This document shows positions 11,181 through 22,863 of a stretch of DNA of 64,000 nucleotides, one piece after another. The stretch lies in assembly GCF_037126465.1 (NCBI RefSeq), contig NC_088209.1, positions 12,656,052-12,720,051 on the forward strand. The letters are read 5' to 3'. Source of the stretch: Ornithodoros turicata. Its lineage: Eukaryota > Arthropoda > Arachnida > Ixodida > Argasidae. Numbering within the stretch: position 1 is the stretch's first letter; each line of letters opens with the position of its first letter. A program made the translations under genes and the position numbers. Below the pieces are notes generated by a model. The model ran no database searches and had not been told where the DNA came from. It saw only the letters and a program-made list of their open reading frames with translations.

Positions 11181-11999
11181 CTGCATGACGTAACAATCAG
11201 TACCCTGTAGGTAATTCTCGTGAGCACTGTGGAGGGGTTCTGTAGCATCTTACTTGCGCAGACGTGATTAGGGAAAGGATTAGGCCGACTGCGTCAATGT
11301 GTTTTTAGTATACGTTTTAAAATAAGAACTGCGTCAAACAACACGCTCTGTACCACAACCGTTGCGCCGAATGATATATAACAGTTATTGCTTCTAATTG
11401 GAGGAGAGAGCTGACCGAAGGCCTTTTTATCAAACCATATCGTACATGTATGAGGGCTTCTACCCTGAGTATTGGTAAATTTGATTATTTGATATTGGCT
11501 GAGGTGGTATTTGAAGACACCACCTATCAGAACTCTACATACGATTTGGCACGAAGCCAAGAATCTAAAGAAACGAAAAAGAATGCTTCGTGAAATTGAA
11601 CACTAATTAGCTCCAGACGAAGCCACAACAAGAATTGTACCTATTTACTTACTAGACACGAAGGATTATGGTCCCGTACGTCGCTGCAAGCGTACGAGGT
11701 GACCGGCCAACGTAGGGTTGGTCCGACATCCTAACGTTTCTATCCGTATCCCCACTGATGTACTGTGTTGTACTGTATTCTAGGTGCTATACCGCGTCTT
11801 GTATTCAGAGACAAAGCTTGACAAACGTTTCAGGGATGCCCAGCACTGTAACTGCCAGCGATCCAACACGCTTTAGGGTCAACGGTTTATTCAGTTTCCA
11901 GGAGCATCGCGTAACGCCTACGGGCGCAGAGAGTGTTGCTACCATCATGCAGTTGCTCCCAGAAAACTATACGAGAGACTTCTGTCTGATGAGCCATAC
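11181..11999 (-). other. Intron 3 of the CPAP3-like gene
   Basis: This 819-base interval has no recognisable transposon or RNA. Donor GTATGG lies at its upstream end (11999) and acceptor GCAG at its downstream end (11181). Confidence 0.7.
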
Positions 12000-12188
12000 C
12001 TTCTGCGTCGCAGCGCTCGACAAGGTCAGGCCAGTCGCAGACACCGCGCTCTTGGTTGTAGGCAAGACCCTCTGGACAGTTGAAGTCGAAACTCTTGCCG
12101 TCCACGCAAGTGATGAACTTTCCACAGTCTGTAGGGTGAGTGTACATGCCCCACCTTCGTGGGCAGTTGCCCTGTCCTTGGGCTTCCT
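12000..12188 (-). CDS. CPAP3/obstructor-like chitin-binding protein, exon 3 (second CBM14 domain)
   Basis: Minus-strand exon of 189 bases, phase 1 at both ends. The acceptor is TTTGCTGTGCAG and the donor GTATGG. It encodes residues of about 80-141, including the second CBM14 domain (Cys 87 to Cys 138). All six cysteines are present, in NCPRRWG, PTDC, ITC, FNC, GVC and ERC. The GLAYN and CDWPDLV segments match the second domain of Gasp/obstructor proteins. In that family three such domains bind chitin fibres in cuticle or tracheal lining. The symmetric phase means the exon could be gained or lost without breaking the frame. A frame on the opposite strand over the same bases is a shadow. Confidence 0.88.
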
Positions 12189-12794
12189 CTGCACAGCAAA
12201 GATACCATAGGTCACATACGTGGTGTGGTCAGACCACTTGAGTAGCACGGACGATTGACAACGGGGCTCCCATGAATGCTGTGACAATGTTACCATACGG
12301 GGGTAAGCACATATAAGATACTGAAAAAAAATACTTTTCGCCGTGTCTAGAGGTCTGTCGGACGGACCTATCTCTTTACGTAGGGGGATCCGTCGTGATG
12401 AGGAACGCGGCAAGTCCTCATATGCCGGCACCGTCCAGAGGGTGGAGGAACCCGTAGGAGCACGAAGCAAACTTGGACTAATCTGACTATGGACACAGTA
12501 CCTAACTTAGACTGTAACCTGCTAGACTACCGTATTTCACGCGTATAAGTCGTACTGCAGATAAGCCGCAGGACCTGTTCTTAGGAATATCTTGAAAATT
12601 TTCCGGCAGATAAGGCGCGGCCAATACGACGCGACCGATTTGTGCGGTAAACCAGTGATGCAGGTACAAGATCAGTAGTGACTTTAATGCAGTGAAAATG
12701 GGTATCACTTATTGGACAGAAAGGGGGCTAACATCAGAAATATTACAGAGCGGCGAAACCTACAGGAGAAAGTGCCGATTGTACACCCTAGCCA

Positions 12795-13012
12795 CAATTA
12801 TGCGGGTACCCGGGTTCGAATCCCGGTGCCGGCTATGCTGTCTGGGGTTTTTCCTGGGTTTTCCTCAGACGCTTTCAGACATATGTCGGCACAGTTCCCT
12901 TAGAAGTCGGCCCAGGACGCACATTCCCCCAGGGCGTCAGTCGTGACGTTGCCCACATACGTGAGGCCGACAACGGCAAGCCCTATCGCCACCACCACCA
13001 CCACCACCACCT
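12795..13012 (+). mobile_element. Ruka-like SINE, 5' part degraded
   Basis: A B box, GGGTTCGAATCCCGG, is followed by the shared body (GCTGTCTGGGGTTTTTCCTG, CGGCACAGTTCCC, GAAGTCGGCCCAGGACGC). The tail is a CCA run of about eight units. The A-box half is degraded. Confidence 0.75.
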
Positions 13013-13275
13013 ATTAGAGAGCGGCTCACTAAGGCATTTTCTGAAAGCTGCGTCAATAATTTCCGTCGAGATGCTCCTCCAGGATGCGTCCACACACTGG
13101 ACCACACTGGACGTGCGTAGCATGTCGGCTCCGACGTGAACCACAGAACCAGATCACTTCCGATCACTTCCAGAACACACGAGTCACTGTCACCCCTTTC
13201 GTTAAAGCTTGATTGAGGGAGTGTACCAGAAAGGTATCAGTCTGCTCGAACGTGGGCGCGCTCCTGTTACGCATA

Positions 13276-13448
13276 CAGTGAGCCCTCGTTATTATGACCA
13301 TGGTCGTTCCCGAAAATTTTGGTCATAATGCGGAATTGTCATATTAACGGGGGGCGTTTGCAGAGGTTTCACTGCATTGTTCCCCAGTAGTATGGTCGTA
13401 AAGCGCGTATGTCAGATTATCGGGGGTCACATTAACGAGGGTTCACTG
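13276..13448. mobile_element. Pogo/Tigger-like MITE, TA target duplication
   Basis: The 173-bp element starts CAGTGAGCCCTCGTTATTAT and ends with the inverse, TAACGAGGGTTCACTG, flanked by TA on both sides (13274-13275, 13449-13450). CAGTG...CCTCGTTA termini are typical of the pogo group of Tc1/mariner elements. There is no transposase. Confidence 0.8.
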
Positions 13449-16400
13449 TAAATGCATTTGCCAGGCATTGCCGTCATTTGCCAGGGCGCGGTGCTGTTCC
13501 GGAAAACACGAGACATTGTCGGCCCTTTCGTTAAATCCGGGGTATGGTGAAAATATCAAGGAAAAATTGCCATCAGATAAGCCACACCGGCGAATAAGCC
13601 GCAGAAACGCCCGTGAAAAAATAAAATAAAATAAAAATCGCGCATAAGCCGCGGCTAATACGCGTGAAATTACAATAAACTAACCTATACACTAAACGAA
13701 AAGAACCTAACTTGATCTAAACCGACATCCTATGAAGGGTAAGATAAAGCAGACTCGCACAATGTGACGTCAACCAAAACGACCCCCAGCCGACGCTACT
13801 CGTACTTACTATGTACTTTTTGAGTTTTGTTACTGTCATTATTCCGTATCAAGTTAGGCGGTTATACAATTGTCAGGACCCGTCCTGGGGGCCCCGTGAC
13901 GTTAGAAGCGGAATACACCGGACGGATGTCAAGACACTTCCAATACTTTACCAAAATACTTCCAGAATGCTGTTTCTCTAGGTGACATGGAAGTGTCACA
14001 AAATTAATTCTTGGTTTTGCGAAGCATGACGCCATGGAGTGCTGCGCAATTCAAATCTGGCAACACTGCACTTGAAGGTTCATCTCCGTACGGCCATTCG
14101 CAGCGTGGGACGGAGTAGCGGAGACCAGAGGTCAGCACTGCTCGGGACCCTTGCCTACTCATGCTCAACTTATTCGTCACATTGAGCATGAGTGAAGATG
14201 CTCATGAGTATGAGTTTTAGGGAGTCATCACGTTCCTCCGTGTAGCAAAAATGTTCCAAAAGCCGGGACTCATGGTCTAAAAATAAAGCTTCAACACCGG
14301 CCTAACACAACAGAAAACAACATTTTGACCATGAGATTGCTCTTAGCCCATGCTGTTACCATTGTAACTGTTCAGGATATGGAGAACAAACAACAACTTT
14401 ATTGTGAGATAATGAATAGGGAGTTTCATCACCAGGGGCGATACTCTACCCCATTACTGGTGGTGATGCGGGGAATAAAAACAATGAACCCCTTCGCAAT
14501 AAGGATCCTATGGTATCCAGAAAGGTCAAGCGAGCTTTGAGGGCAGAGAGTTGGTGGGCTGGATGCGGGAAGGTTGGTAGTGTGAGCAACGGAGTGTGAG
14601 CTTTCCGCATGCTTCGCCATACCTTTCGTCAAGACGCCGCATGAGTTCATCGAATGCGCCTCGATGTGGCTTTTACAGCGCAGTGGCGCTACTGCTTCAG
14701 ACAAGCTGACTCTCCCCAATAAGGAGAAGGTATCACTGGACTATTACAATGCTTAGACTGATAGTGGGGAGGGATCTTCTTAGTGGTACTCGTCCCGCTG
14801 ATCTGCATAACGCACGAGGTAGTCCGGAGCACGACCTACTATAGATTATAACGACCATGTCGTGGGCACCCCTTCCCAGCGCCGCATTTTTGGAAGGTAG
14901 CGGTGGCGCTTCCCATCGTCCCAGTTATTGCTTCCTCAACTTCTACAATACTTTGTACTTCAGCTTACCTTAGTATTTCTGTACAAGCGGTGGACGTTCC
15001 ACAGATGTTTCATTCTGAGGTTGATTATCATCATCATTCTACGCGTTTCCATAGGCGCTCTCGCTGTCGTCGGTGGTCGTACATGCGCTTCTGCGCGTTC
15101 AGAATTCAAATTTCCATCGTCCAATCGTGGCGTGCCGATGAGTAGCGCCCCTGGCGGATCGTGCGGACGGGCTCCTCATAGGGGTTGCTGGTTGTGACAT
15201 GGTCGTTATAATCTAGTAGGTCGTGGCCCGGAGACGTTCGTTACCGCTCGCTACAGCTCTCCGTTTGCTCCCTTCCTCCCTCCTCAGCTCTCTATATCGC
15301 TCATGCTCATTCACTTCCCGCTCCGCTCTCCGCTTGCTCACTCATGCTCAACTCGTTCGCCACACTGAGCAGGAGTGTCAGTCTGTGCTCGAAATATCGA
15401 CGGCTCTCGCCTGGACACTCTTCTCGTAACATATTCGTTTATGTGTCGTTGCAATCTACAGCAGGACCAGTATGTTGCGTAAGTGGTTGCGGCAACAGAT
15501 CTCCGCCACACGACGGAACAGACGGCACCGCAGGGTGACGTCACGGTATCCTCCTGACGAATCGCCGCAGTAGGAAAATTGGGTTCCTCTTCTCCTCATT
15601 TCGACTTATGGGATGGGAATCAAAAACGAATTTGTTATTTGTGCAACATGAACACGAAGACCGTATTAGGTGTTAAGGAGGAGGTCTGTGTTTGGTACAA
15701 AAGTTCACCTAATTTTGTTCGCATTGCTGAGAAGTCCCCGCTTTGCTCGGGACAGCTCCAACGACAAACCGTTGCTGTCGTGCTTTTTTATACGTTTATC
15801 CGCGCTCCATATCATACTTACCATCTCTGGACTGCCAGCAATTAAGCTATTAAAGTGATCACGGTGACTCAAAGTAGAATGAATGCCGACCAACATGCGA
15901 TGGCATACCAATGCCCCGATGCGGTTCACCCTGACCTAACCGAACTGCGCTTCGTACAAGAATAACAACACCCCCCCTCAAAAGTGTTGGGTAAGCGTCT
16001 AAGGCATACTTGGAGGAAAGCTGCTGCGTAATATACTGGCGAAAATGTTTACGCGACGGCGTCCGCCTCGGTCATGGAGTCACCGTGGTAAACTAGACGT
16101 ACAAAAGACAGTAGAGTCATTCAGACACATGTGTCACTTTACATCAGCCTTGCCATACACATGTTGTCATGACATCGGAGGGATGCCAGTCCGCGTCAAA
16201 GAATGCCGCTTCAAGTGTGGATCTTCTGCCTGTCTCTGTGCATAATGTGTGTTTATATGTTTTGTGTTTGTCTCATGGAGATATCTGTATATTATTCCAC
16301 AACATGATAAAAAACAAAACTATCAACAGCAATCAGTTAGAGGATACGTTGAGCTGCCATTATGTCCTCTAACTTTAGCATGCGATTCAACTTTCTTGTG

Positions 16401-16724
16401 GGCCATGGACACGTTTTTCAATCATGTGGCCACCAGCTTTATTGCCTATACTATATGCTGTTTTCATTTTACCTTATGGAAACTAAACAACATACAACGG
16501 CAAGGGGCGGCATGCCATATAATACTTCGTTTATTGTAAAACCTTCGTACGCTGGTTAGCAGCATCGTTAGCCGCTCCCGTTCCGTGCGTTCCGTACAGT
16601 CAGCAGGCAGGCGCGACAGTGACAGAATAAACAGAAAGACAACGAGCAAATGCACATGCACTCTTATAGAAAGCAGCAGCGCAGGACACACGGCTCGGCA
16701 CCTTGAGGCGACCACGAAACTTAC

Positions 16725-16916
16725 GCTGATAAGGACGACCTTCGCAGTTGACGCCAAACTGGTCACAGTGGAGGTATTTGTGTCCGAGGTCTACGTTGAA
16801 GAGAAGTCCGTCTGGGCAAGTACCGACCTGGACGGTGCCGTTCTTGCACTGGTAGTAGGCGTCGCAGTATGACTCGTGCGGAAAGTACCCGTCGCCTTGT
16901 GGGCACTGGCTGTGTC
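16725..16916 (-). CDS. CPAP3/obstructor-like chitin-binding protein, exon 2 (first CBM14 domain)
   Basis: Minus-strand exon of 192 bases, phase 1 at both ends. The acceptor is CTTACACCAG and the donor is a strong GTAAGT (16724 downwards). It encodes residues 15-79 with the first CBM14 domain, Cys 19 to Cys 72. All six cysteines are visible, in SQCPQGDGYF, ESYC, YYQC, VGTC, LHC and VNC. The GYFPHESYCDAYYQC and GLLFN segments are diagnostic of peritrophin-A domains of the obstructor type. One N-glycosylation sequon, NGT, lies within the domain. When joined to exon 1 the mature protein begins about four residues before the first cysteine, which is the normal arrangement. The frame continues past the donor, but that extension has no domain similarity and is intronic. 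Confidence 0.88.
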
Positions 16917-17317
16917 CTGGTGTAAGTACATGCACATGCAGGAGTTAGCCCTCCGTTAGTGCTGAGCACAGAGATGAGGTTATCGGAAAGACTTGGCAAA
17001 AAGAATGGACCGGATACGACGGTTACGTAGGGCTGAAGCCAACGAAGCTGACGGGCTGATGTAGAATCTTATAACATATAATATATTCTTGTTACATTTA
17101 TCACCTAGGTATGTCAAGAAGAAATGTGACCCGACGAAATTCTAGGTATATCATGCCAGGCACTACGCTGCCTTCTTGTGAACACGATGGAAGGTATCTG
17201 TTCTGAGGCTGAAACACACAAGCATGCGAGCACAGCACAAGAGGTTTGCGTGCTCCAGCCTCAGAACCGTTACTTTCCATTGTGTACACCAGATGTCGTT
17301 GCCAACTTACTTATGTT

Positions 17318-17607
17318 CAGAGCCGTTTATTAGTAGAGTTTGGCCATTGGGAGGAGCCTGTGTGAGAGCGCGCCTTTTGACGTCACACGATGGGCGGAGC
17401 CAAGACCAGTGGCACCATTTTGCATCGGAGCCATAACCTTAAAATGTCCCATTCCGCCATTTTGGAGCAAAAGTAATCTGCACGTGCTACCGCGGCTCGG
17501 CCTTCATTCCTGCCATGTGGGAGGAGAGATGATGGCTGTGACGTCACGGCAGCCCTCTAGCGGCAAAAGGTTACAGAATGGCCACACTCTCCTCATAAAC
17601 GGCTCTG
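17318..17607. mobile_element. TIR MITE, CAGAGCCGTTTAT termini
   Basis: The left end CAGAGCCGTTTATTAGTAGA and the right end, inverse CAGAGCCGTTTATGAGGAGA, frame 290 bp. The TIR extends about 30 bases with a few mismatches, to TGGCCATT. Target duplication is not clear. It contains two TGACGTCAC words. Confidence 0.7.
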
Positions 17608-18400
17608 CTTCTGTTCCATGTGCGTGTTTAGGAAATTTAGTCGCGAAAGTCGCTCTACCGGCAATCAGCAGATGCATGGACTGGCTCTCTCGACGACTGC
17701 TTATGTTTCAATTGGCTTCTAATGCCTTCTAATGCCTGGCTAAATACAGCTGGGAACCAGAGCAAGGAGCAATGCCGTTCTTAGCTTGAACACGACAGTA
17801 GACAAAAACAGAGGACGTGTGTATACCGCGGCGCACGTGGTGGAACCTAACATGATTTTCAGCTTGTCCTATATCTCCATGTCAAACTTGTTGTGAGGCG
17901 CCACAACACACTAAAGAAACTTCTATTTGAGAGATTCACCCCTCAATTTGTAGATGTGACTTAATCTCGACATGACTTGCAGATGCCTCGGAAGAGCGCC
18001 AATGCACTTCAGAAGCCCTGTTCGACTTGAAGCGTTCTTACGCAAGCGAGGTCGGCTTGACACGCGTTGTGACAATGTCAAGTCAGCGTTCAGGCTACCT
18101 TGGATCCGTCTTGGACAACGAAACATGACACTCAGAATCTTGTCTTCGCTTGGCATTACATGAGCTGATGCGTCACCAATTTGTTTACAGAGCCCTTGCA
18201 AGAGCGTTGGTGCCAGATGACAGGCTTGGCACACATTATAAGTCCTCACGCTAAGAAATGTCGCGTTGTCATACTGCAAGGCAAATTTTAAGTATAAACT
18301 TGAGCGAAAATCTCGCTCCCAGACGCAGTTAAAGTTAGCAGGCGGCGACTTGACGAAGTAGGTCAGCGGGAGGGTCCCTGAGAGACGCAAACCGTCTTGA

Positions 18401-18673
18401 CCGGCCTCGGTGGCTCAGTCGGTAGCGTGTTCGCCTTCTGATCCCGAGATCGCGGGTTCGAACCCGGCCGAGGACGCCAGCAACTTGGTGGCAGGGTACA
18501 TGTTGCTTAGACACGCCGTCTTCCGCGAGGGACGTTAAATACGGGGTGCCGTGTGATGAGCTTTCATCGCACGTTAAAGAACCCTCAGGTGGGCAAAAGC
18601 AATCCACAGACCGACCGCTGTGGCGTCGCTCATGATCTCAGTTGTCTCGCGACGTAAACACCCAATTATTATT
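18401..18673 (+). mobile_element. tRNA-derived SINE with perfect 12-bp target duplication, copy A
   Basis: The head has an A box in GGTGGCTCAGTCGGTAGCG and a B box GGGTTCGAACCC. The body is about 200 bp and the 3' tail is ATT repeats. AAACCGTCTTGA occurs immediately before (18389-18400) and after (18674-18685). The copy at 41550-41826 is almost identical. Perfect flanks and high identity indicate recent L1/RTE-type retrotransposition. Confidence 0.93.
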
Positions 18674-18809
18674 AAACCGTCTTGAGCGAGCTTGGGCTTG
18701 ACTTGCACAGGTCAAGATGCGGCTTCAGGTCAGGTAACATTTATGAATTCCGGGGTAGGTCTATAGTAGCACCACGGTCTCTACCACGGAGAGTGGCAGC
18801 ACTGAGGGT

Positions 18810-19300
18810 AATAGCATTCTTCCTCTTTTTTCGCTGCGGTGTGTTCTGCAACGAATAAAATGAGCTCCTGCGAAAGCAAGACGAGTGCAGGCGGCCTATA
18901 CAGAGCTTCTGTTCCTCAAACACCAGTCGTGAATAGAGCGTATAGGAGAACGAGGGAACGTCGTGACGTAAGGTGGCCCTCGATCACGTGTCTCGTGACG
19001 TGAACTGCCGCTGCTCAAGAGGGTATAGACCCATTGCACGACGTTTAGGGGCGCTCTGAACCGCGTTCTACAGCGCCAGTTGTGGTCGTATAACCGGCAG
19101 TTATAGTCCGTACACAGGCATGTGGCATGCTTACGCCGCTGCTCTGAAAAATCGTTGCGCAATGATTTCCACAAGAGAGGTGACGTTCCCGGTACAGCGG
19201 TAAGGCAGGGAACACGCCGGACACGACCGTCTAGTAAGGGCACTGCACCAGAGGAGGAAGTTGGCGCTGCGGTCGCCGGACGAAGCTTCCATAAGCGGCG
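18810..19300 (+). repeat. Dispersed repeat family, longest copy
   Basis: The left half (reverse-complemented) matches 7435-7640. The right half matches 51590-51900 in the same orientation, sharing GATTTCCACAA, GGCAGGGAACACGCCGGACA and GACCGTCTAGTAAGGGC. The joined match shows both partial copies derive from one longer element. It is non-coding and of unknown class. Confidence 0.65.
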
Positions 19301-19308
19301 CGTGAGCT

Positions 19309-19372
19309 GAGAAGAAAGAAAAAAGAAAGAAAAGAAAAGAAAGAAACAACAAGAAGAAGAAAAGCGGAGATT
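19309..19372. repeat. Purine-rich GAAA/GAAGAA tract
   Basis: Low-complexity polypurine run of AAAGAAAG and AAGAAGAAG units. Confidence 0.85.
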
Positions 19373-20514
19373 AGGGGACTTTTTGATGTCATGCGAGGAT
19401 CGTGACCACAGCTACTTCCACGACTGTTTTTTGTGAATTTAATTGCGCACTTAGAATACAGCGCAGTGCGAAAATATTCTGCACGGGTGGCTCCTGATGA
19501 AAACCTTGACGAATCAAACACGGTTTCGAGACATATGAAATGTTAGCTCATTGCTCCTGTAATATCTATAGTTCATTATGCCAGGCACACCTTACTGCAC
19601 CGAATATACTGAGTACAGCTCGTTTTCTTTCTACTTTAACTTTTAACTAGTAACTAACTTTTAACTTTTTTAACTATAGTCACAATTTTACCATTGTTTT
19701 GGTGCATTATAGCCTCAGTTGCTTTTGCGCCAATAATATTTAATCATCATCATCACCATCTTTTTCTTTCTAAGGGCGCCAAACGAAAATCGACGAAAAG
19801 CACAGATTTGGATTCGAATGCAATTCGAACGTAAGTCACTTCCCCGCTCTCCGACCATGTCCAGTGTCTGTACGTGTTTCCAGATACGTTTTGTCAGTCC
19901 GTGTGACAGCCTTGAAGACGCTCCGAGATGCGACGTGGTCCCCCGATTGGGATGCTGCCAGTTGACCAAGGCCATATGCCCGCAGGTGGACACGACATCT
20001 TCTTCAATGACATTTACTGATAAACATCGGCGCGTATACTTTTACTTCCTTACTTTCGGTCTCTTTTCGGCCTGAATTGCGCCGCAGCCGTTCGACGTGC
20101 TTCGCATGCGACAGAAAGCTTTCAATATCGGGTCTATATGAATGAGTATTAAATTGACTTCTTTCTTCCTGCTTTGTGAGTGATCTTTTCTTTTCATATT
20201 TTTACAACAAGAGCACTAAGAGTTTCCTAAGCCGAATATCAGTGGAAATGGACAAACTGTGTCTGATATTGACCTTTCCGAGTGCATGTTTGGGCAACGC
20301 CCCGACGTATCGCTCATCGGCGTCTGCATGCGGTTGAGCGTTTCACGATGCGCTCGAAAATTAAAAAAAAAAAAGTAAATGGTTCTCCGCCACGTCCTTG
20401 AGGGCGAAACGTGTTTCTCTGATATAACTTATAAGCACCAGCATACAGAGGGAGAGAGAAGATGAAGAAGGAAGTTATTCCTTGTCTGCCGCTGTCTATT
20501 GCCCTTGACTCTTA

Positions 20515-20941
20515 TGGTGAATTCGGGTGGTCATTTCGTGGCAACTTTTTTTTGCCAGATCCCGCCTGTTCTCGCCAGTTTTACCAGATCTCACATGTTC
20601 ACGTGGCAACTTTCCGAGCGCCAGGAATTTGCCAGTTAGCACTTTTTCTAGCTCTCGAAACGATCGAGCAGCGGGTTGCAAAAACTACATCCGGTGTCGT
20701 CACACACGCACTGCAACGGTGGCGAGCGCCCTCATTGCGCCCGCACGTTGAAGTTCACGTGGTTTAGCAGACGACGGACGGGTGACCGCTGTGCCCCTAG
20801 CGTGATCCAAGTGACTAAAACCGCTAGATTCCTGGCACTCACGTGCGGGTGGCAAAGGTCACGTGATCCAACTCGAGCGCCAACCAAGCAGTTTCCGAGC
20901 GCTAGCCCGTGTTGCCATGAAATGACCACCCGAATCCGCCA
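20515..20941. mobile_element. Harbinger-like MITE, TTA target duplication, copy A
   Basis: The termini TGGTGAATTCGGGTGGTCAT and inverse TGGCGGATTCGGGTGGTCAT are flanked by TTA on both sides. A three-base TTA/TAA duplication is typical of the PIF/Harbinger superfamily. The 427-bp body shares most of its sequence with 62337-62780, including GTCACACACGCACTGCAACG, GGTTTAGCAGACGAC and ACCGCTAGATTCCT. There is no coding capacity. Confidence 0.82.
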
Positions 20942-21164
20942 TTAGAACAGAGCTTTTCCGCACGGCGCTCTCGGAACCAACTAATCATCATCTAGAACGA
21001 TATCATTCTTCTTCCTGATTCGTTGAAAATAGGAGTCGCACGCGTTTTGTTTTTCATCAATATTTACGTTGATTGATAGAAACAAAGTGTACACCTACGA
21101 TTTTCATCGAAAAAGAACGATATCATCCTGAAATGACAAAGCACTCGCTGAATTGTGATATCCG

Positions 21165-21417
21165 AGGCCGTGTTGGAGACTGGGAGGTGCTTGGTTCGAG
21201 TCCAACCATCAGCTGCGCTGTCTACGCTGTTTTCCCTGGATTTTCCGAAGACATTCCAGACGAACGTCGGCACAGTTCCCCCTGAAGTCGGCCCAGGATG
21301 CCTACTAACTCCCCTGTCCCCCATTCCTCCCTGCTGTCCTCTCTCCATCTGTCACCATCTGTACCCCGCTCAGAGCCACAGTTGCTTCGCGGTGCTAACA
21401 CGGAATAAAAAAAAATC
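21165..21417 (+). mobile_element. Ruka-like SINE with A-rich tail
   Basis: The degraded tRNA head has TGGGAGGTGCTTGGTTCGAG. The shared body follows, with GTTTTCCCTGGATTTTCC, GGCACAGTTCCCCCTGAAGT and CGGCCCAGGATGCC. A 3' part CACAGTTGCTTCGCGGTGCT leads into an A-rich end. Confidence 0.78.
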
Positions 21418-21798
21418 GTCAAAGAGAGAGAGAGAAATAGACCACAGACTTCGTCGTGCAGGGTCTACAAGACTTATTCAGCGTGATACCACTGACAGAC
21501 ATTTTCATAAATGAAAAGAGAGACAAAGAGAAAGAAAAGAAAGTACTTCAGGGACACTTCCTTATTTGCTCCCATCATTCCACGCAACTAAGATGTTATG
21601 CCGCATGTCGATATATGGCATTTGTTTGATTGGCACCAGAATTGGCGCGGAATAAGAGCGTCGTATTATCGCCCCTCTCCTCTTCGATGAACACCCCGCG
21701 GAAAGCAAGGAAGGGGGGTAAGTGGTCCCTCGTCCCCTCCATAAAAAGCAAGGCTACGCAACAACGAAACGAAACAAACAACAAACGAATAATGGATA

Positions 21799-22187
21799 CA
21801 CTGTAAACTGAAAAACACCCTTATGGGTGTAAATGGCTTGTCCTATAACTGACACCTCTTTTTACACCATATGGTCTCAGACCACCCTTTTCAGAGGGTG
21901 TATGCTGTGTAAGACACCCTTTGAAAGGGTGCTTTTCCTTGAAAATGCTTTCTTTTGCACCCTTTAAACACCCTTCTAGGAGGGTGTAAAGTTGTTAAAC
22001 ACCCTCCTAAAAGGGTGTGTAAAGGGTGCGAAAGAAGGCATTTTCAAGGAAAAGCACCCTTTCAAGGGGTGTCTTACGCAGAATACACCCTCTGAAAAGG
22101 GTGTTCTAAGACCATATGGTGTAAAAAGAGGTGTCAGTTATAGGACAAGCCATTTACACCCATAAGGGTGTTTTTCAGTTTACAGTG
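21799..22187. mobile_element. 389-bp near-perfect palindromic MITE, TA target duplication
   Basis: The element reads CACTGTAAACTGAAAAACAC from both ends and is flanked by TA (21797-21798, 22188-22189). The two arms match nearly all the way to a centre near 21993, and within the arms CACCCTTNNNNAGGGTG-type small inverted repeats recur. The whole element can fold into a single long hairpin. The TA duplication points to Tc1/mariner mobilisation. It has no transposase. Confidence 0.92.
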
Positions 22188-22391
22188 TAGAGTGAAAAGA
22201 CGCCAACCGTTCTCGAAGGTGAGTTATCGCGGACATCCTATCGGAGAAAGTATGCAGCTACAATTCGACGAAACCATTTTAAAATTTGTTAACCCACCGG
22301 GGGTTTTCGGGCAAAAGTGAGATCGCAGAACGGGAGACAATCCTCGCTGAAAGACATTAAATGCCCTGAAACGCGCACGCGCATTCGAATA

Positions 22392-22863
22392 CCGTGTTTT
22401 ACGGTGTATATAACGCGCGCGTTATACAGTAAAAAAAAAAGTGCTCCGAAGAGGTCCTGCGCGTTATCTAACGGTGCATGTTGTACACTGAAATATTTTC
22501 CGACAGAGTTCCTTTTCTGGTCGGTGACGTACAAATTCTAGTCTCTTCCGGGGTGTGCTGTGTGAGTTTCTCACAAATCTCTTATAGGGTCAGTTGACAA
22601 AGCCGGCGGGATTGAGCAGTCAATAATCCTGAATTCATTTCAGAAGGCTGGCGTGATTGAGAAGGAACGGGAAACTAAATAGGTTTCAAATAAAGCATAT
22701 CCATATATTATACACCGCCTTGGTTTATTGTGTATACTGGTGGCAGTAAGAAGCTTGTTGCAACATTGCGGTGCGCGTTATCCATGGAACTTTTTTTCAA
22801 ATTAGGCCCGTTTTTAGGGGTGCGCGTTATACACGAGTGCGCGTTATACACCGGAAAATACGG
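22392..22863. mobile_element. TIR MITE, CCGTGTTTTACGGTGTATA termini
   Basis: The left end CCGTGTTTTACGGTGTATAT and right end, inverse CCGTATTTTCCGGTGTATAA, both sit next to TA. GCGCGTTATAC words are repeated subterminally (22418, 22819 and 22840 regions). Confidence 0.7.

Larger units (their letters stand above)
12529..13673. mobile_element. Possible TIR element with nested insertions
   Basis: ACCGTATTTCACGCGTATAA at the left end is roughly the inverse of CGGCTAATACGCGTGAAATT at the right end. GATAAGCCGC words are repeated subterminally. The SINE and the pogo-like MITE lie between the ends, so they would be later insertions. Ends are imperfect and no target duplication was established. Confidence 0.4.
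12189..16724 (-). other. Intron 2 of the CPAP3-like gene, transposon-rich
   Basis: About 4.5 kb between exons. It contains a probable TIR element around 12529-13673, a Ruka-like SINE (12795-13012) and a pogo-like MITE (13276-13448). It also has CTCATGCTCAA/TTGAGCATGAG inverted repeats near 14158-14191 and related CTCATGCTCA words near 15300-15370. The remaining 13674-16724 shows no coding exon that I can support. Confidence 0.65.

Noticed and set aside
11758..12210. 150-codon plus-strand frame opposite the second CBM14 exon
   Set aside because: Shadow of the minus-strand exon, whose six cysteines fit the family exactly.
18335..18607. Minus-strand frame repeated at 41448-41756
   Set aside because: Both are reverse-strand readings of the same SINE; the identity comes from the SINE, not from a protein family.
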